Notes: generated by a model not told the origin, from the letters alone. Positions 34,931 through 44,049 are shown, counted from the stretch's first letter. The stretch is DNA of 64,000 bases from an uncultured Blautia sp. (GCA_900542045.1 UQMI01000012.1:1-64000); one strand, 5' to 3'. Program-made: numbers and translations.

Positions 34931-34974
34931 ATCTCAGAGATAACTCAAGGTTAGCTCAGCGTTATCTCAAGGTT
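34931..34974 (+). promoter_or_regulatory. Four tandem 11-bp direct repeats, response-regulator site
   Basis: Units begin at 34931, 34942, 34953 and 34964 with the pattern WNCTCARRGTT (best copy ATCTCAAGGTT). An 11-base period places each on the same face of the helix, as OmpR-type dimers require. A TATGCT -10-like box preceded by TG lies at 34982-34987, so the last repeats occupy the -35 region and the promoter should need activation. Confidence 0.7.
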
Positions 34975-35016
34975 GGGATGCTATGCTTGAACCATCACGA
35001 AAGGAGGGATTCGCTC

Positions 35017-35940
35017 ATGAGCGATTATGTTATCGAAACCCGTGGCCTAACCAAAAAATATGGAGAACAGAACAGTGTATCCAACTTGTCCATCCATGTG
35101 CGGAAAGGGCGTATCTATGGTCTTCTGGGCCGCAACGGCGCCGGAAAGACCACTACCATGCGGATGCTGCTGGGCCTTACGCTTCCGTCTTCCGGCGATG
35201 TGAAGATTTTTGGCAGGCCGCTTCGCGGCAACGAAAAGAGCATCCTGCCCCGTATTGGCTCGCTGATTGAGTCACCCGGATTTTATCCCAATCTGACGGG
35301 AACGGAAAACCTTCAGATTTTTGCCAATCTGCGCGGCCTGAAAAACCCCAAATACATCAGAGACGCTCTGGAAGTCGTCAACCTGCCGTACCGGGACAAG
35401 AAGCTCTTCTCCCAATATTCACTGGGCATGAAGCAGCGCCTGGCCATTGCCCTGGCCGTCATGCACAACCCGGAACTGTTGATTCTGGACGAGCCGATCA
35501 ACGGCCTTGACCCCATCGGCATCGCAGAGGTACGTGATTTTATCCGGGAACTGTGCAATGCCACCGGGAAAACGATTTTGATCTCCAGCCACATCCTGTC
35601 AGAGATCTCCCTGTTGGCGGACGACATTGGAATCATCGACCACGGCGTTTTGCTGGAAGAAGAAAGCCTTGAGGAACTGGAAGCAAAGAACGGAAAATAT
35701 TTCGGTTTTACGGTTTCCAATGCGGCGCTGGCCGCCAATCTGCTCCAGACCAGACTGGGGATTCGCAACGTTGAAGTGGATAACGCCAGTGAGCTGAAAA
35801 TACGCGACCTTCGCCTGGATCCCAAAGCAGCGGTTCGATTGTTTGTGGACGCAGGGCTGTCTGTATCGGACGCGCATCTTTATGAAGACACCCTGGAGGA
35901 TTACTTCAGGCAAGTCACAGGAGGTGAGGGAATTGCATAA
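35017..35940 (+). CDS. ABC transporter ATP-binding protein (BcrA/LanF/CprA type)
   Basis: A 307-residue ATPase with Walker A GRNGAGKTTT, Q-loop region, signature YSLGMKQRL, Walker B LLILDEP and switch His in ILISSHIL. The C-terminal extension after the core is usual for bacitracin/lantibiotic-type exporters. It powers the two permeases that follow. ATG 35017 is nine bases after AAAGGAGG and is preferred over the upstream in-frame ATG. The likely role is expulsion of a cationic or cell-wall-active peptide from the membrane. Confidence 0.94.
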   Translation: MSDYVIETRGLTKKYGEQNSVSNLSIHVRKGRIYGLLGRNGAGKTTTMRMLLGLTLPSSGDVKIFGRPLRGNEKSILPRIGSLIESPGFYPNLTGTENLQIFANLRGLKNPKYIRDALEVVNLPYRDKKLFSQYSLGMKQRLAIALAVMHNPELLILDEPINGLDPIGIAEVRDFIRELCNATGKTILISSHILSEISLLADDIGIIDHGVLLEEESLEELEAKNGKYFGFTVSNAALAANLLQTRLGIRNVEVDNASELKIRDLRLDPKAAVRLFVDAGLSVSDAHLYEDTLEDYFRQVTGGEGIA

Positions 35941-36736
35941 ACTTTTGCGCTGTGAATTTGCCAAACTGCGGCGTAAGCCCCTGTTCTTCGCGGCTGCCGC
36001 TGTATCTGCCCTGATCCCGCTTGGATGCGCTCTGTTCCTTCCGGACTTTCAGGAGTTCACCAACGGTGCACAGGCGGTAGACGGCATGATGTCCACTCTG
36101 TTCCAGATGAGCGCCTATCTGCTGCTCATGCCGGCCCTGGTGGTACTGGCCTCTAATCTGTTCTTTGAGGAACAGGACAATGACACCTTAAAAAACCTGC
36201 TGACTGTACCGGTGAGTAAGCCCTCCCTGGCGGTGGCAAAAATGACCCTGCTGTTTCTATTCTCCATTACCTTCATGGCAGTGGGCGGACTGGTGATCCT
36301 GGCTATAGTAACAGCTGCTGGATGGGAACCGGTGGGATTCTGGCGGCTCTTTTTTGTGGGGATCGGTGAAGGGATCATGATGTGGACCGGAGCCCTGCCC
36401 TGTGTTCTTCTGGTTGTTCTTTTGAATCGCAGTTATATCGTTTCCGTGATCATCACCTTTTTCTATACGGCCGTCAACTATATTTTTGGCACGAGCGACT
36501 ATTTCATCATGCAGCCGTTCGGTTTCAATCCTGGGACACTGCTCCCCGGACCGCTGGCCTTCCGCTGGTTCTTTCCGTATCTTGATATGTCAGACTCAAG
36601 TGAGCAAATGACAGAACTGCTGGAACGGATCAGCCCCTATTTTGTGACAACGCCGCAGGCATTTCTGGTCGTTATCACAGAATCGGCGGTGTTCCTGACT
36701 TTGATCGCGCTGGTCTATAAGCGCCAGAGCTGTTAA
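35933..36736 (+). CDS. ABC-2 type permease, peptide exporter subunit 1
   Basis: A 267-residue membrane protein with six hydrophobic helices and the ABC-2 start CEFAKLRRKPLFF. The signal after the first helix, FFEEQDNDTLKNLLTVPVSK, is typical of LanE/G and CprB/C permeases. The best start is TTG 35933, eight bases after AGGAGG and overlapping the ATPase stop by eight bases. It is coupled with its partner permease 13 bases downstream. Confidence 0.9.
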   Translation: MHKLLRCEFAKLRRKPLFFAAAAVSALIPLGCALFLPDFQEFTNGAQAVDGMMSTLFQMSAYLLLMPALVVLASNLFFEEQDNDTLKNLLTVPVSKPSLAVAKMTLLFLFSITFMAVGGLVILAIVTAAGWEPVGFWRLFFVGIGEGIMMWTGALPCVLLVVLLNRSYIVSVIITFFYTAVNYIFGTSDYFIMQPFGFNPGTLLPGPLAFRWFFPYLDMSDSSEQMTELLERISPYFVTTPQAFLVVITESAVFLTLIALVYKRQSC

Positions 36737-36749
36737 GGAGGTGTGAATC

Positions 36750-37559
36750 ATGTGGAATATTCTAAAAGGGGAAGGGCGCAAGATGAGGCGCTGCCAGATC
36801 CTGCTGGTTGGTATTGTGGCTCTGGCTCTTTGTCCCGTAGTGCAGTACGGCACCCAGTTGATCGTCAATCCGGAAATTCGGGATCCCAACTATAATTTTG
36901 TCAGCCTGTTTGCCAATGTGATCTGGGGAAATACGCAGATTTTTCTGCCACTTTCTCTTGTCATGATCGGCGGATGGCTGATTGACCGGGAAAACACCAA
37001 CGACACCATGAAGAATCTGCTGGCAGTCCCGGTATCTTATCCTAAGCTGCTGGGCGGAAAATTGATCGTGACTATCTGTCTGTCCCTGTTGTTCGGCATA
37101 TACAGTGCAGCCATCACGGTCCTGACCGGTGCGGTTGCTGGTCTTGAAGGGCTTTCTGCCTTCGTCCTGCTGCAGCAGAGTGTGCAGGTAGTTGCTGCCG
37201 CTTTCAATACCTGTCTGGTTTGCATGCCGATGATTTTGATTTTCGGCCAGATAAGAGGGGCCTATCTTGGCGGTTCGCTTCTGACATTTTTCCTTGGGTA
37301 TTGCATTTTGTTTTTTAAAAGCGGCTTTTTGCTTTCCGCCTATCCGTTTTCTGCGGCGCTGATCCTGGCTGGATTCGATATGCAGGCTTATAATGGCGCT
37401 ACTCAATCCCCCAGTATTTTTCTGGCTCTGGCAGGTATAGCGGCAACCCTTGTTCTGACGATGGTGATTTTATTGTTTTCTCACCCAAGCAGCAAAGCGG
37501 GAAATAAGAAAAAAGCCAGTAAAAAGCGGGGCCAACGTCGGCACCACTCTGGAAAGTGA
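36750..37559 (+). CDS. ABC-2 type permease, peptide exporter subunit 2
   Basis: A 269-residue paralogue of the preceding permease, with LIDRENTNDTMKNLLAVPVS in the same place and six hydrophobic helices. The last 25 residues are unusually basic (Lys/Arg/Ser/His). A second open frame runs across the same end to a stop at 37642, so the C-terminus may have been altered by a rearrangement. AAGGAGG lies before the ATG. It completes a CprABC-like operon. Confidence 0.9.
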   Translation: MWNILKGEGRKMRRCQILLVGIVALALCPVVQYGTQLIVNPEIRDPNYNFVSLFANVIWGNTQIFLPLSLVMIGGWLIDRENTNDTMKNLLAVPVSYPKLLGGKLIVTICLSLLFGIYSAAITVLTGAVAGLEGLSAFVLLQQSVQVVAAAFNTCLVCMPMILIFGQIRGAYLGGSLLTFFLGYCILFFKSGFLLSAYPFSAALILAGFDMQAYNGATQSPSIFLALAGIAATLVLTMVILLFSHPSSKAGNKKKASKKRGQRRHHSGK

Positions 37560-37707
37560 GGGCGCTGATCTCCTGAATATTACGCCCGAGTATTACGTGT
37601 TGAGCGACCATGCAGGTTGTTGCATATCCATTGAAATCGAATAAGGAGTATCTCTATTTCGCGGTATCGTTACCTGAGCTGAAGTGCCGTTTGCTTCTGC
37701 TGCTCTG

Positions 37708-38571
37708 TCACCTGCACTTCATCCGGCATCCTGTGGGTGTGGCAGCGCATCCGCCCAGTGCGGTTTCCCGCAGCTCATAAGGAATCCGTCTGCCTACCTT
37801 ATACATGGCCTCTGCCATTTCGTCGAAGGGGATCTGCATCTGCACGCCGCTCAATATGACTTCCGCACACGCCAGAGCATTTGCCGCTCCCATGGCGTTC
37901 CGGCTCTGGCAGGGGATCTCCACCAGTCCGGCTACCGGATCACAGACCAGTCCCAGCAGATTGGACAGGGCCATGGATGCGGCCTGCAGGCTCATTTCCG
38001 GCGTGCCTCCCATGATCTCCACCACAGCACCGGCGGCCATGGCGGAGGCAGCTCCCACCTCGGCCTGGCATCCGGCTTCTGCGCCTGCTACAGAAGCATT
38101 TCTCATCAGCAGGTAGCCAATGGCAGACGCATGGAACAGACCTGCACAGACCTGCTCATCTGTCCAGTTTTTCTCTTCCTGCAGAGACAGCAGAACCCCC
38201 GGAAGAACGCCGGAAGAGCCGGCTGTGGGTGCAGCCACAATAACACCCATGGATGCGTTCATCTCCAGGACCGCCATGCTGTAGGCAATCATTTTATTCA
38301 TCAGAGATCCGCCAAGGCTGTCCTCCCTTTTCCCATAATCCGTAATCTTTCTGGCTTCTCCCCCGATCAGTCCGCTCATGGATCTGTGGGGACTGGAAAT
38401 CGATTTCTGTACGGAGTCTTTCATAATAGAAAGGGATTTCCGCATCCGTTCTTCTATCTGTTCCATGGTCATTTCCCCATTGGATACTTCACGCCTTTTC
38501 ATGATTTCTGAAACAGAGCACTGTTCCTGCTCGCATATTTTTAGTAATTCCTGTCCGTTTTTAAAATCCAT
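37708..38571 (-). CDS. sdaAA: L-serine ammonia-lyase, iron-sulfur-dependent, alpha subunit (set 2)
   Basis: A 287-residue alpha chain, the second in the window. Motifs AEAGCQAEVG, VCDPVAG and EIPC are present, but the early motif reads PTAGSSG where set 1 has PTAGACG, so one Cys differs between copies. TAGGAGA precedes the ATG. It follows its beta subunit by 8 bases. The short end (GCRMKCR) is slightly different from set 1. Duplicate sets may differ in oxygen sensitivity, serine affinity or regulation. Confidence 0.94.
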   Translation of the reverse strand: MDFKNGQELLKICEQEQCSVSEIMKRREVSNGEMTMEQIEERMRKSLSIMKDSVQKSISSPHRSMSGLIGGEARKITDYGKREDSLGGSLMNKMIAYSMAVLEMNASMGVIVAAPTAGSSGVLPGVLLSLQEEKNWTDEQVCAGLFHASAIGYLLMRNASVAGAEAGCQAEVGAASAMAAGAVVEIMGGTPEMSLQAASMALSNLLGLVCDPVAGLVEIPCQSRNAMGAANALACAEVILSGVQMQIPFDEMAEAMYKVGRRIPYELRETALGGCAATPTGCRMKCR

Positions 38572-38579
38572 TTTTTCTC

Positions 38580-39260
38580 CTATCCGACTTTTTGATCCTG
38601 AATCAATAATACTTCATAAACCGATCCGTTCTGACGGATTTCTTCCAGTATTTTGTCCGGAATCCTCTCGTCTGATTCCACCACCGAATATGCCATGCCG
38701 CCTTTTGTTTCCCGAAACAGACGCATAAATGCGATATTCACATTTCCATTGCTCAGGCACCTGGTAATGTGAGTCAGCACTCCTGGCGTGTCCTTCTGGC
38801 GGATGATCAGGGTGCTGTATTCTCCGCTGATCTCCACCTGGATATTCTGGATACGGGTGATGCGGATTTTTCCGCCTCCAATGGACTCACCCCGGACCCG
38901 CATTTCATAGCCATGGATTCCCGTCATCTCAATATCCACAGTATTGGGATGCTCTGTCTCTGTCTCCACATCCGCCAGAAATTCATAGTCTACATTCTGT
39001 TCCTGCGCATGCAAAAAAGCGTCCCGGATCCGCAGATCATCCGGCGCAAAGCCCAGAATACCTCCCAGCAGTGCCCGGTCGGTTCCATGCCCTGCGTAGG
39101 TTCTGGCAAAGGATCCATATAAAATAAAGCGAACTTTCCCGATCGGTTCCGGGCACATTTTTCTTGCCATGCGTCCAATGGACGCCGCTCCCGCTGTATG
39201 TGAGCTGGAGGGGCCCACCATGTTCGGCCCCACCACCTCGAATATACCGATATAACCCAT
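38580..39260 (-). CDS. sdaAB: L-serine ammonia-lyase, iron-sulfur-dependent, beta subunit (set 2)
   Basis: A 226-residue beta chain with the signature VGPNMVGPSSSHTAGA and a C-terminal ACT domain (about 150-220). It pairs with the alpha gene 8 bases downstream. AAAGGAAAAAAGG precedes the start. It lies 78 bases after tex on the same strand, but the spacing suggests its own transcript. Confidence 0.94.
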   Translation of the reverse strand: MGYIGIFEVVGPNMVGPSSSHTAGAASIGRMARKMCPEPIGKVRFILYGSFARTYAGHGTDRALLGGILGFAPDDLRIRDAFLHAQEQNVDYEFLADVETETEHPNTVDIEMTGIHGYEMRVRGESIGGGKIRITRIQNIQVEISGEYSTLIIRQKDTPGVLTHITRCLSNGNVNIAFMRLFRETKGGMAYSVVESDERIPDKILEEIRQNGSVYEVLLIQDQKVG

Positions 39261-39338
39261 CCTTTTTTCCTTTCCTGCTTAAAACGCCGGACAGCCCCAG
39301 AAGCTGTCCCGTCTTCTCAGCACCCGTCTTCCTGTCTT

Positions 39339-41486
39339 CTATACCAGCATGCTCAGGCCAATTCTCTTCTTTTTCAGATCCAGAGAAATTACCTTCACCT
39401 CTACAATATCTCCCACGCTGACCACTTCCAGCGGATGGTTGATATATTTCTTTGACATCTGGGAAATATGCACCAGGCCGTCCTGATGGACTCCAATATC
39501 CACAAAAGCGCCAAAGTCAATGACATTCCGCACAGTTCCTTTTAAGATCATGCCCTCCTGCAGATCCTCCATATCCAGCACATCGGTGCGGAGAATCGGC
39601 TTTGGCATTTCATCACGGGGATCTCTGGCCGGTTTTTCCAGTTCTTTTACAATATCCCGAAGGGTCAGCTCTCCTACTTCCAGTTCCTGGGCCAGTTTCT
39701 TATAATCCTGTACTTTTTTGGAAATTCCGGCAAGCTTTCTGTTGGTTATGTCCTCCGGCGTATATCCCATTTTTTCCAGCAGTCTGGAAGCTGCCTCATA
39801 GCTTTCCGGATGCACACTGGTGGCATCCAGCGGATTACTGCCTCCGGAGATCCGCAGAAAACCGGCACACTGCTCATAAGCCTTCGGTCCCAGTTTGCCC
39901 ACTTTCAGAAGCTCTCTTCTGGACTGGAAACGGCCATTTTCTTCCCGATAGGCCACAATATTTCTGGCAATGGTCTTGGATACCCCGGAAATATATTCCA
40001 GCAAAGAGGCAGAGGCTGTATTCAGATCCACGCCTACTTTATTTACGCAGTCTTCCACCACACCGCCCAGGGTGTCGCCCAGCTTTTTCTGGTTCATATC
40101 ATGCTGGTACTGTCCCACTCCAATGGATTTGGGATCGATCTTCACCAGCTCAGCCAGCGGATCCTGTACCCGGCGGGCAATAGATGCCGCACTTCTCTGG
40201 CCCACGTCAAAATTAGGGAATTCTTCAGTCGCCAGCTTGCTGGCAGAATAGACAGAGGCCCCTGCTTCGTTGGTGATCACATACTGCACCGGCTCATCTA
40301 ATTCTTTGAGCATATCCACGATAACCTGTTCCGACTCCCGGGATGCGGTACCATTTCCCACAGAGATCAGGCTGACTCCATAGGTCCTGATCAGCTTCTT
40401 TACAGTATCTTTGGCAGCTCGGATCTTCTTCTCATTGGTGGGCGCCGTCGGATATACTACTGTGGTATCCAACACTTTTCCCGTGGCATCCACCACAGCC
40501 AGCTTACAGCCGGTGCGGAAAGCCGGATCCCATCCCAGAACGGTTTTTCCTGCGATGGGAGGCTGCATCAGGAGCTGTTCCAGATTTTTTCCGAAGACAC
40601 GGATTGCTCCGTCCTCGGCTTTTTCCGTCAGTTCATTTCGTATTTCCCGTTCAATGGCCGGCGCGATCAGACGCCGATAGCTGTCTTCCACCACTTCTCT
40701 TAACACCGGAGCGGTGACCGGGTTGTCCCGGGTGATCACCTGACGGTTCAGATACTGCAGGATTTCCTCTTCCGGCGCAGCCACTTTTACGGTGAGGATC
40801 TTTTCTTTTTCACCCCGGTTCAGCGCCAGAACCCGGTGTCCGGCCAGTTTGGATACTGGCTCTTCAAAATCATAGTACATCTCATAAACGGATTCCGCCG
40901 TTTCATCTTTGGCCGCAGAAACGATCTTGCCCTGCTTCATGGTGAGATCCCGGATCCTGGTCCGGTAATCTGCCTCATCGGAAATATGTTCGGCCAGAAT
41001 ATCTTTGGCGCCCTGGATCGCCTCCTGGGGCGTGTGCACTTCTTTTTCCTCAGACAGATATGCCTCTGCTTCCTCTTCCAGAGGAGTCTGTGTCATCTGC
41101 AGCATTATGATATTCGCCAAAGGTTCCAGACCTTTTTCCTTGGCAATGGTCGCTCTTGTACGTCTCTTGGGGCGATATGGACGGTACAGATCATCCACCA
41201 GCACCAGTGTGGCCGCTTCTTCGATCTGCTTTTTCAGTTCCGGCGTCAGTTTTCCCTGTTCTTCGATACTGGAGAGCACCTGTGCTTTTTTCTCTTCCAG
41301 ATTTCTCAGATAGTTCAGCCGTTCAGAAAGGGCACGGAGCTGTTCATCATTCAGAGCTCCTGTGGCTTCTTTGCGGTATCTCGAAATAAAAGGAATGGTA
41401 TTTCCTTCATCGATCAGCTTTACCGCTGCTTCCACCTGCCACTTTTTTACCTGAAGTTCCTCTGTGATTGTCTGCAATATATCCAT
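39339..41486 (-). CDS. tex: Tex-family RNA-binding transcription accessory protein
   Basis: A 715-residue protein with the Tex order of domains: N-terminal helical region (FISRYRKEATGAL), YqgF-like RNase H fold (about 320-450), tandem helix-hairpin-helix segment (YISGVSKTIARNIV), and a C-terminal S1 domain (about 640-710, ending KKKRIGLSMLV). Tex binds nucleic acids and affects transcription or translation fidelity. The frame extends 11 codons upstream, but ATG 41486 has AAGGAG and matches the family N-terminus. Confidence 0.95.
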   Translation of the reverse strand: MDILQTITEELQVKKWQVEAAVKLIDEGNTIPFISRYRKEATGALNDEQLRALSERLNYLRNLEEKKAQVLSSIEEQGKLTPELKKQIEEAATLVLVDDLYRPYRPKRRTRATIAKEKGLEPLANIIMLQMTQTPLEEEAEAYLSEEKEVHTPQEAIQGAKDILAEHISDEADYRTRIRDLTMKQGKIVSAAKDETAESVYEMYYDFEEPVSKLAGHRVLALNRGEKEKILTVKVAAPEEEILQYLNRQVITRDNPVTAPVLREVVEDSYRRLIAPAIEREIRNELTEKAEDGAIRVFGKNLEQLLMQPPIAGKTVLGWDPAFRTGCKLAVVDATGKVLDTTVVYPTAPTNEKKIRAAKDTVKKLIRTYGVSLISVGNGTASRESEQVIVDMLKELDEPVQYVITNEAGASVYSASKLATEEFPNFDVGQRSAASIARRVQDPLAELVKIDPKSIGVGQYQHDMNQKKLGDTLGGVVEDCVNKVGVDLNTASASLLEYISGVSKTIARNIVAYREENGRFQSRRELLKVGKLGPKAYEQCAGFLRISGGSNPLDATSVHPESYEAASRLLEKMGYTPEDITNRKLAGISKKVQDYKKLAQELEVGELTLRDIVKELEKPARDPRDEMPKPILRTDVLDMEDLQEGMILKGTVRNVIDFGAFVDIGVHQDGLVHISQMSKKYINHPLEVVSVGDIVEVKVISLDLKKKRIGLSMLV

Positions 41487-41600
41487 ATTCTCTATTCTCC
41501 TTATTTCACGTCTCTGCATATGGCCGGGCGAAAGGATTTTTTTGGAAATCCCGCCCGTTCTTTTGATAGGGTAACAATGGTTTCCCTTTTTGTCAACCTC

Positions 41601-41629
41601 TTGTCACAATTCCGCCGGCATGTTAAAAT
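41601..41629 (+). promoter_or_regulatory. Promoter of the DUF4190 gene
   Basis: TTGTCA (41601-41606), 17 bases, TAAAAT (41624-41629), followed by AAGGAGG and the ATG at 41695. Confidence 0.6.
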
Positions 41630-41694
41630 GAGAATGGCTTAAAAAGCCGGTCAACCGATCATACACACTAACCGAACAGGAAGGAGGGCTTTTC

Positions 41695-42468
41695 ATGGCC
41701 CCTTTGGACAACGAAAATGAAAATCCTCAGACACATATAACAAATGAACCCCCGGCTGACGGCAGTCTCCCGTCAGAAGCCCCGGAATCCCATTCCGAAC
41801 CCGCTGACGGTGAAATGCCTTCCCGGCCCGCCCCGGACCCTGAGGCATCTGCATCTTCAGACGCCTCGCAAGACGTATATCATCAGGTGAGCCCTTCATG
41901 GCAGGGCAGCAGCCAGCAGCAAAACGGACCCTGGCAGCAGCAAAGCGGCCCTTACGGACAAAATTCCTATGGTTCTTATCAACAGGGATCAGCCGGCCCC
42001 GGCAATTCGAATACCAATTATTACGGACAGGATCAGTGGAATTCCCGGAACGCCCAGTATCAGCGGCCTCCCTACAGGCGTCGGACCAATAGCTTTGCAG
42101 TGGCCGCCCTGATACTTGGTATTCTTTCTCTGGTAACCAGCTGCTGTATTTTCAGTGGTATTGTATTCGGCGCATTCGGTGTTGTTCTGGCTCTTTTATC
42201 CAGAGGGCAGGAACCCATGGATACGCAGGCAAAAATAGGACTGGGACTGTCCATTGCCGGAATGGTACTTGGTTTTCTTGTACTGCTCGGATCTTTTATA
42301 TTCCTTTCCTCTTCCGTGCATCAGGAGCTCGAGAACTTTTATTACAATAGAGTTCCGAACGATGAATATAATTATTACCATGATTATTTTGACCCCTATG
42401 GCTATGACCACGGAAGCGGTGATCTGGATGATTATTTTGACCAGTTCCGCTACTATTATGATAATTAA
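41695..42468 (+). CDS. DUF4190-type membrane protein with low-complexity ends
   Basis: A 257-residue protein. Residues 1-120 are disordered, first Pro/Glu/Ser-rich, then Gln/Gly/Asn/Tyr-rich. Two helices follow (about 130-158 and 178-204) with the DUF4190 pattern ILGILSLVTSCC and GLGLSIAGMVLG. The last 45 residues are dominated by Tyr and Asp. The disordered head is probably cytoplasmic. Function is unknown; the family often sits with other envelope proteins, as here with DUF2752 and DUF975 genes. Confidence 0.85.
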   Translation: MAPLDNENENPQTHITNEPPADGSLPSEAPESHSEPADGEMPSRPAPDPEASASSDASQDVYHQVSPSWQGSSQQQNGPWQQQSGPYGQNSYGSYQQGSAGPGNSNTNYYGQDQWNSRNAQYQRPPYRRRTNSFAVAALILGILSLVTSCCIFSGIVFGAFGVVLALLSRGQEPMDTQAKIGLGLSIAGMVLGFLVLLGSFIFLSSSVHQELENFYYNRVPNDEYNYYHDYFDPYGYDHGSGDLDDYFDQFRYYYDN

Positions 42469-42502
42469 AACAGGAAGATCAGCCAAAACATTCTGTTTTT
42501 CC
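42467..42502 (-). repeat. Hairpin-tail element, copy 3 (diverged)
   Basis: On the minus strand AAAACAG and CTGTTTT pair around AATGTTTTGGC, and the core CAGAATGTTTTG is identical to copy 2. As in the other copies it follows a terminator hairpin on the minus strand. Confidence 0.45.
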
Positions 42503-42517
42503 GCTGCATAAGATGCG

Positions 42518-42562
42518 AAAAGGTATCGGGTTCCCGGTCATTTACGGAACCTGATACCTTTT
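42518..42562. terminator. Bidirectional terminator between DUF4190 and DUF2752 genes
   Basis: AAAAGGTATCGGGTTCC pairs with GGAACCTGATACCTTTT (one G-U pair) around an 11-base loop, with T-runs on both strands. Confidence 0.85.
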
Positions 42563-42608
42563 TCTGCCTTCAAAAATGCCTGCCGCTCATCTTTTCCCTG
42601 AAAAATGT

Positions 42609-43025
42609 TCACATCGGGATTCCCCAGACATGCAGCAGCAGATTTTTTATCAGTACATGGAGCGCCATCAACACCAGGGCCACATATAAATACCCATTTC
42701 GGTATTTCATCCCAACCGGCAGCCGTCCCCCGGACAGAAGCTCCACAGAATTCGTAAGCATATAGAGCACATAAAGAATGACTCCATACACAACTGTCAC
42801 ATGGTACCACAGTGCCTGCAGCACATGTCCCTGGAGCAGACTGAGCAAAGCTCTTGTACCGCCGCAGCCGGGACAGTAAAACCCGGTCAGCCTGTAGAAC
42901 GCACAGGGAACCTGCAGAAACATTCCGCTGTTTATCCATACCAGATAGAAGAGAAGCCCCAGCAGCAGCGCTGCCCATCCCAGCAGATAGATTTGAAATT
43001 GTAAGCGGTCCATTTTTCTTTTCAT
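42609..43025 (-). CDS. DUF2752-family membrane protein
   Basis: A 138-residue protein with three to four hydrophobic helices and the family hallmark YCPGCGGTRAL near residue 50, a conserved Cys-Pro-x-Cys-Gly-Gly at the membrane face. Function is unknown. AAGGAAAA precedes the start; a second ATG four codons later is also possible. It is convergent with the DUF4190 gene. Confidence 0.9.
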   Translation of the reverse strand: MKRKMDRLQFQIYLLGWAALLLGLLFYLVWINSGMFLQVPCAFYRLTGFYCPGCGGTRALLSLLQGHVLQALWYHVTVVYGVILYVLYMLTNSVELLSGGRLPVGMKYRNGYLYVALVLMALHVLIKNLLLHVWGIPM

Positions 43026-43061
43026 AGATTTTTTCCTTTTTGTGAAACCTCCTGCTGTTTC

Positions 43062-43090
43062 TTGTAATCTCTCTTTAAACTTGTTATAAT
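43062..43090 (+). promoter_or_regulatory. Promoter of the DUF975 gene
   Basis: TTGTAA (43062-43067), 17 bases, perfect TATAAT (43085-43090). Confidence 0.75.
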
Positions 43091-43154
43091 CTTCTATGAC
43101 TGGAAAGCGGTCCTTTCCATTTCTACTACAACTATGGAATCGAGGTTATTTGCT

Positions 43155-43961
43155 ATGAAATATTCTATCAGACAATTAAAATCCATGGCCCGGGAATCGC
43201 TTCAGGGAAACTATGGCACCATTATTTCTGCCCTGCTGCTCTACATGCTGATCAATTTTCTGATCAACTTTGTCAGCAACCTTCTGTTTCGCAACGGTTC
43301 CACGTTAACTGCTGTTGTGAGTTTCCTGTTTTCCTTTGTAATCTCTCTGATCATGTGTATCTTTTCTGCGGGACTGGACTACATGTATCTGAACATTTCC
43401 AGAAAACAGCCTGTGCAGGTTTCCGATCTGTTTTATATGTTTAACCACAATCCGGACAGAGTGATCGCTGCAGGTTTTGTACTCACTTTGCTCACCACAC
43501 TGGCAGACCTGCCCATCACGCTTTCTCTGCTGTATCTGCCCGGACTTTCGGAAGGATCACCCACAGCGCTTCTGCAGTTTATGGGAATCGTTTTAATTTC
43601 CATCGTTCTTTCTGTGCTCCTCTGCTTTCCATTTTCCTTTGCCTATTTTCTTCTGGCAGAATCTCCGGATATGGGAGCAGGCGAAGCGCTGAAACAAAGC
43701 GCAGGACTGATCAGACACAACTTCCTTCGTCTCTTCCTTCTGGAATGCAGTTTTCTGGGACTGGCTCTTTTATCTGTATTTACTTTGTACATTGCACTGC
43801 TCTTTGTCATTCCCTATATGCGTACCAGTATGGTCTTTCTGTATCGGGAAGCAAGAGGCGAGCTGCATGCCGGTCCTCACACACAGGACAACGGTCCGTC
43901 TTTCACTCAGACATCCTTCCACGGCTATTCTCAGCAAGATGATTACAATTCAGAAGCCTGA
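43155..43961 (+). CDS. DUF975-family integral membrane protein
   Basis: A 268-residue membrane protein with about six helices. The N-terminus (MKYSIRQLKSMARESLQGNY) and the late YFLLAESPDMGAGEALKQS are typical of DUF975. ATG 43155 has GAGG at suitable distance, and the ATG seven codons upstream does not. The role is unknown. A clear promoter and terminator make it a single-gene unit. Confidence 0.9.
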   Translation: MKYSIRQLKSMARESLQGNYGTIISALLLYMLINFLINFVSNLLFRNGSTLTAVVSFLFSFVISLIMCIFSAGLDYMYLNISRKQPVQVSDLFYMFNHNPDRVIAAGFVLTLLTTLADLPITLSLLYLPGLSEGSPTALLQFMGIVLISIVLSVLLCFPFSFAYFLLAESPDMGAGEALKQSAGLIRHNFLRLFLLECSFLGLALLSVFTLYIALLFVIPYMRTSMVFLYREARGELHAGPHTQDNGPSFTQTSFHGYSQQDDYNSEA

Positions 43962-44015
43962 CTTTTGCATATAGCCAGAATAAAATGGAAGAATTTTTCC
44001 TTTGGAAATAATTTT

Positions 44016-44049
44016 GGACGCCGGTAGAAATCACCGGCGTCCGTTTTTT
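44016..44049 (+). terminator. Terminator of the DUF975 gene
   Basis: GGACGCCGGT and ACCGGCGTCC form a perfect 10-bp stem followed by GTTTTTTG on the plus strand. Confidence 0.9.
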
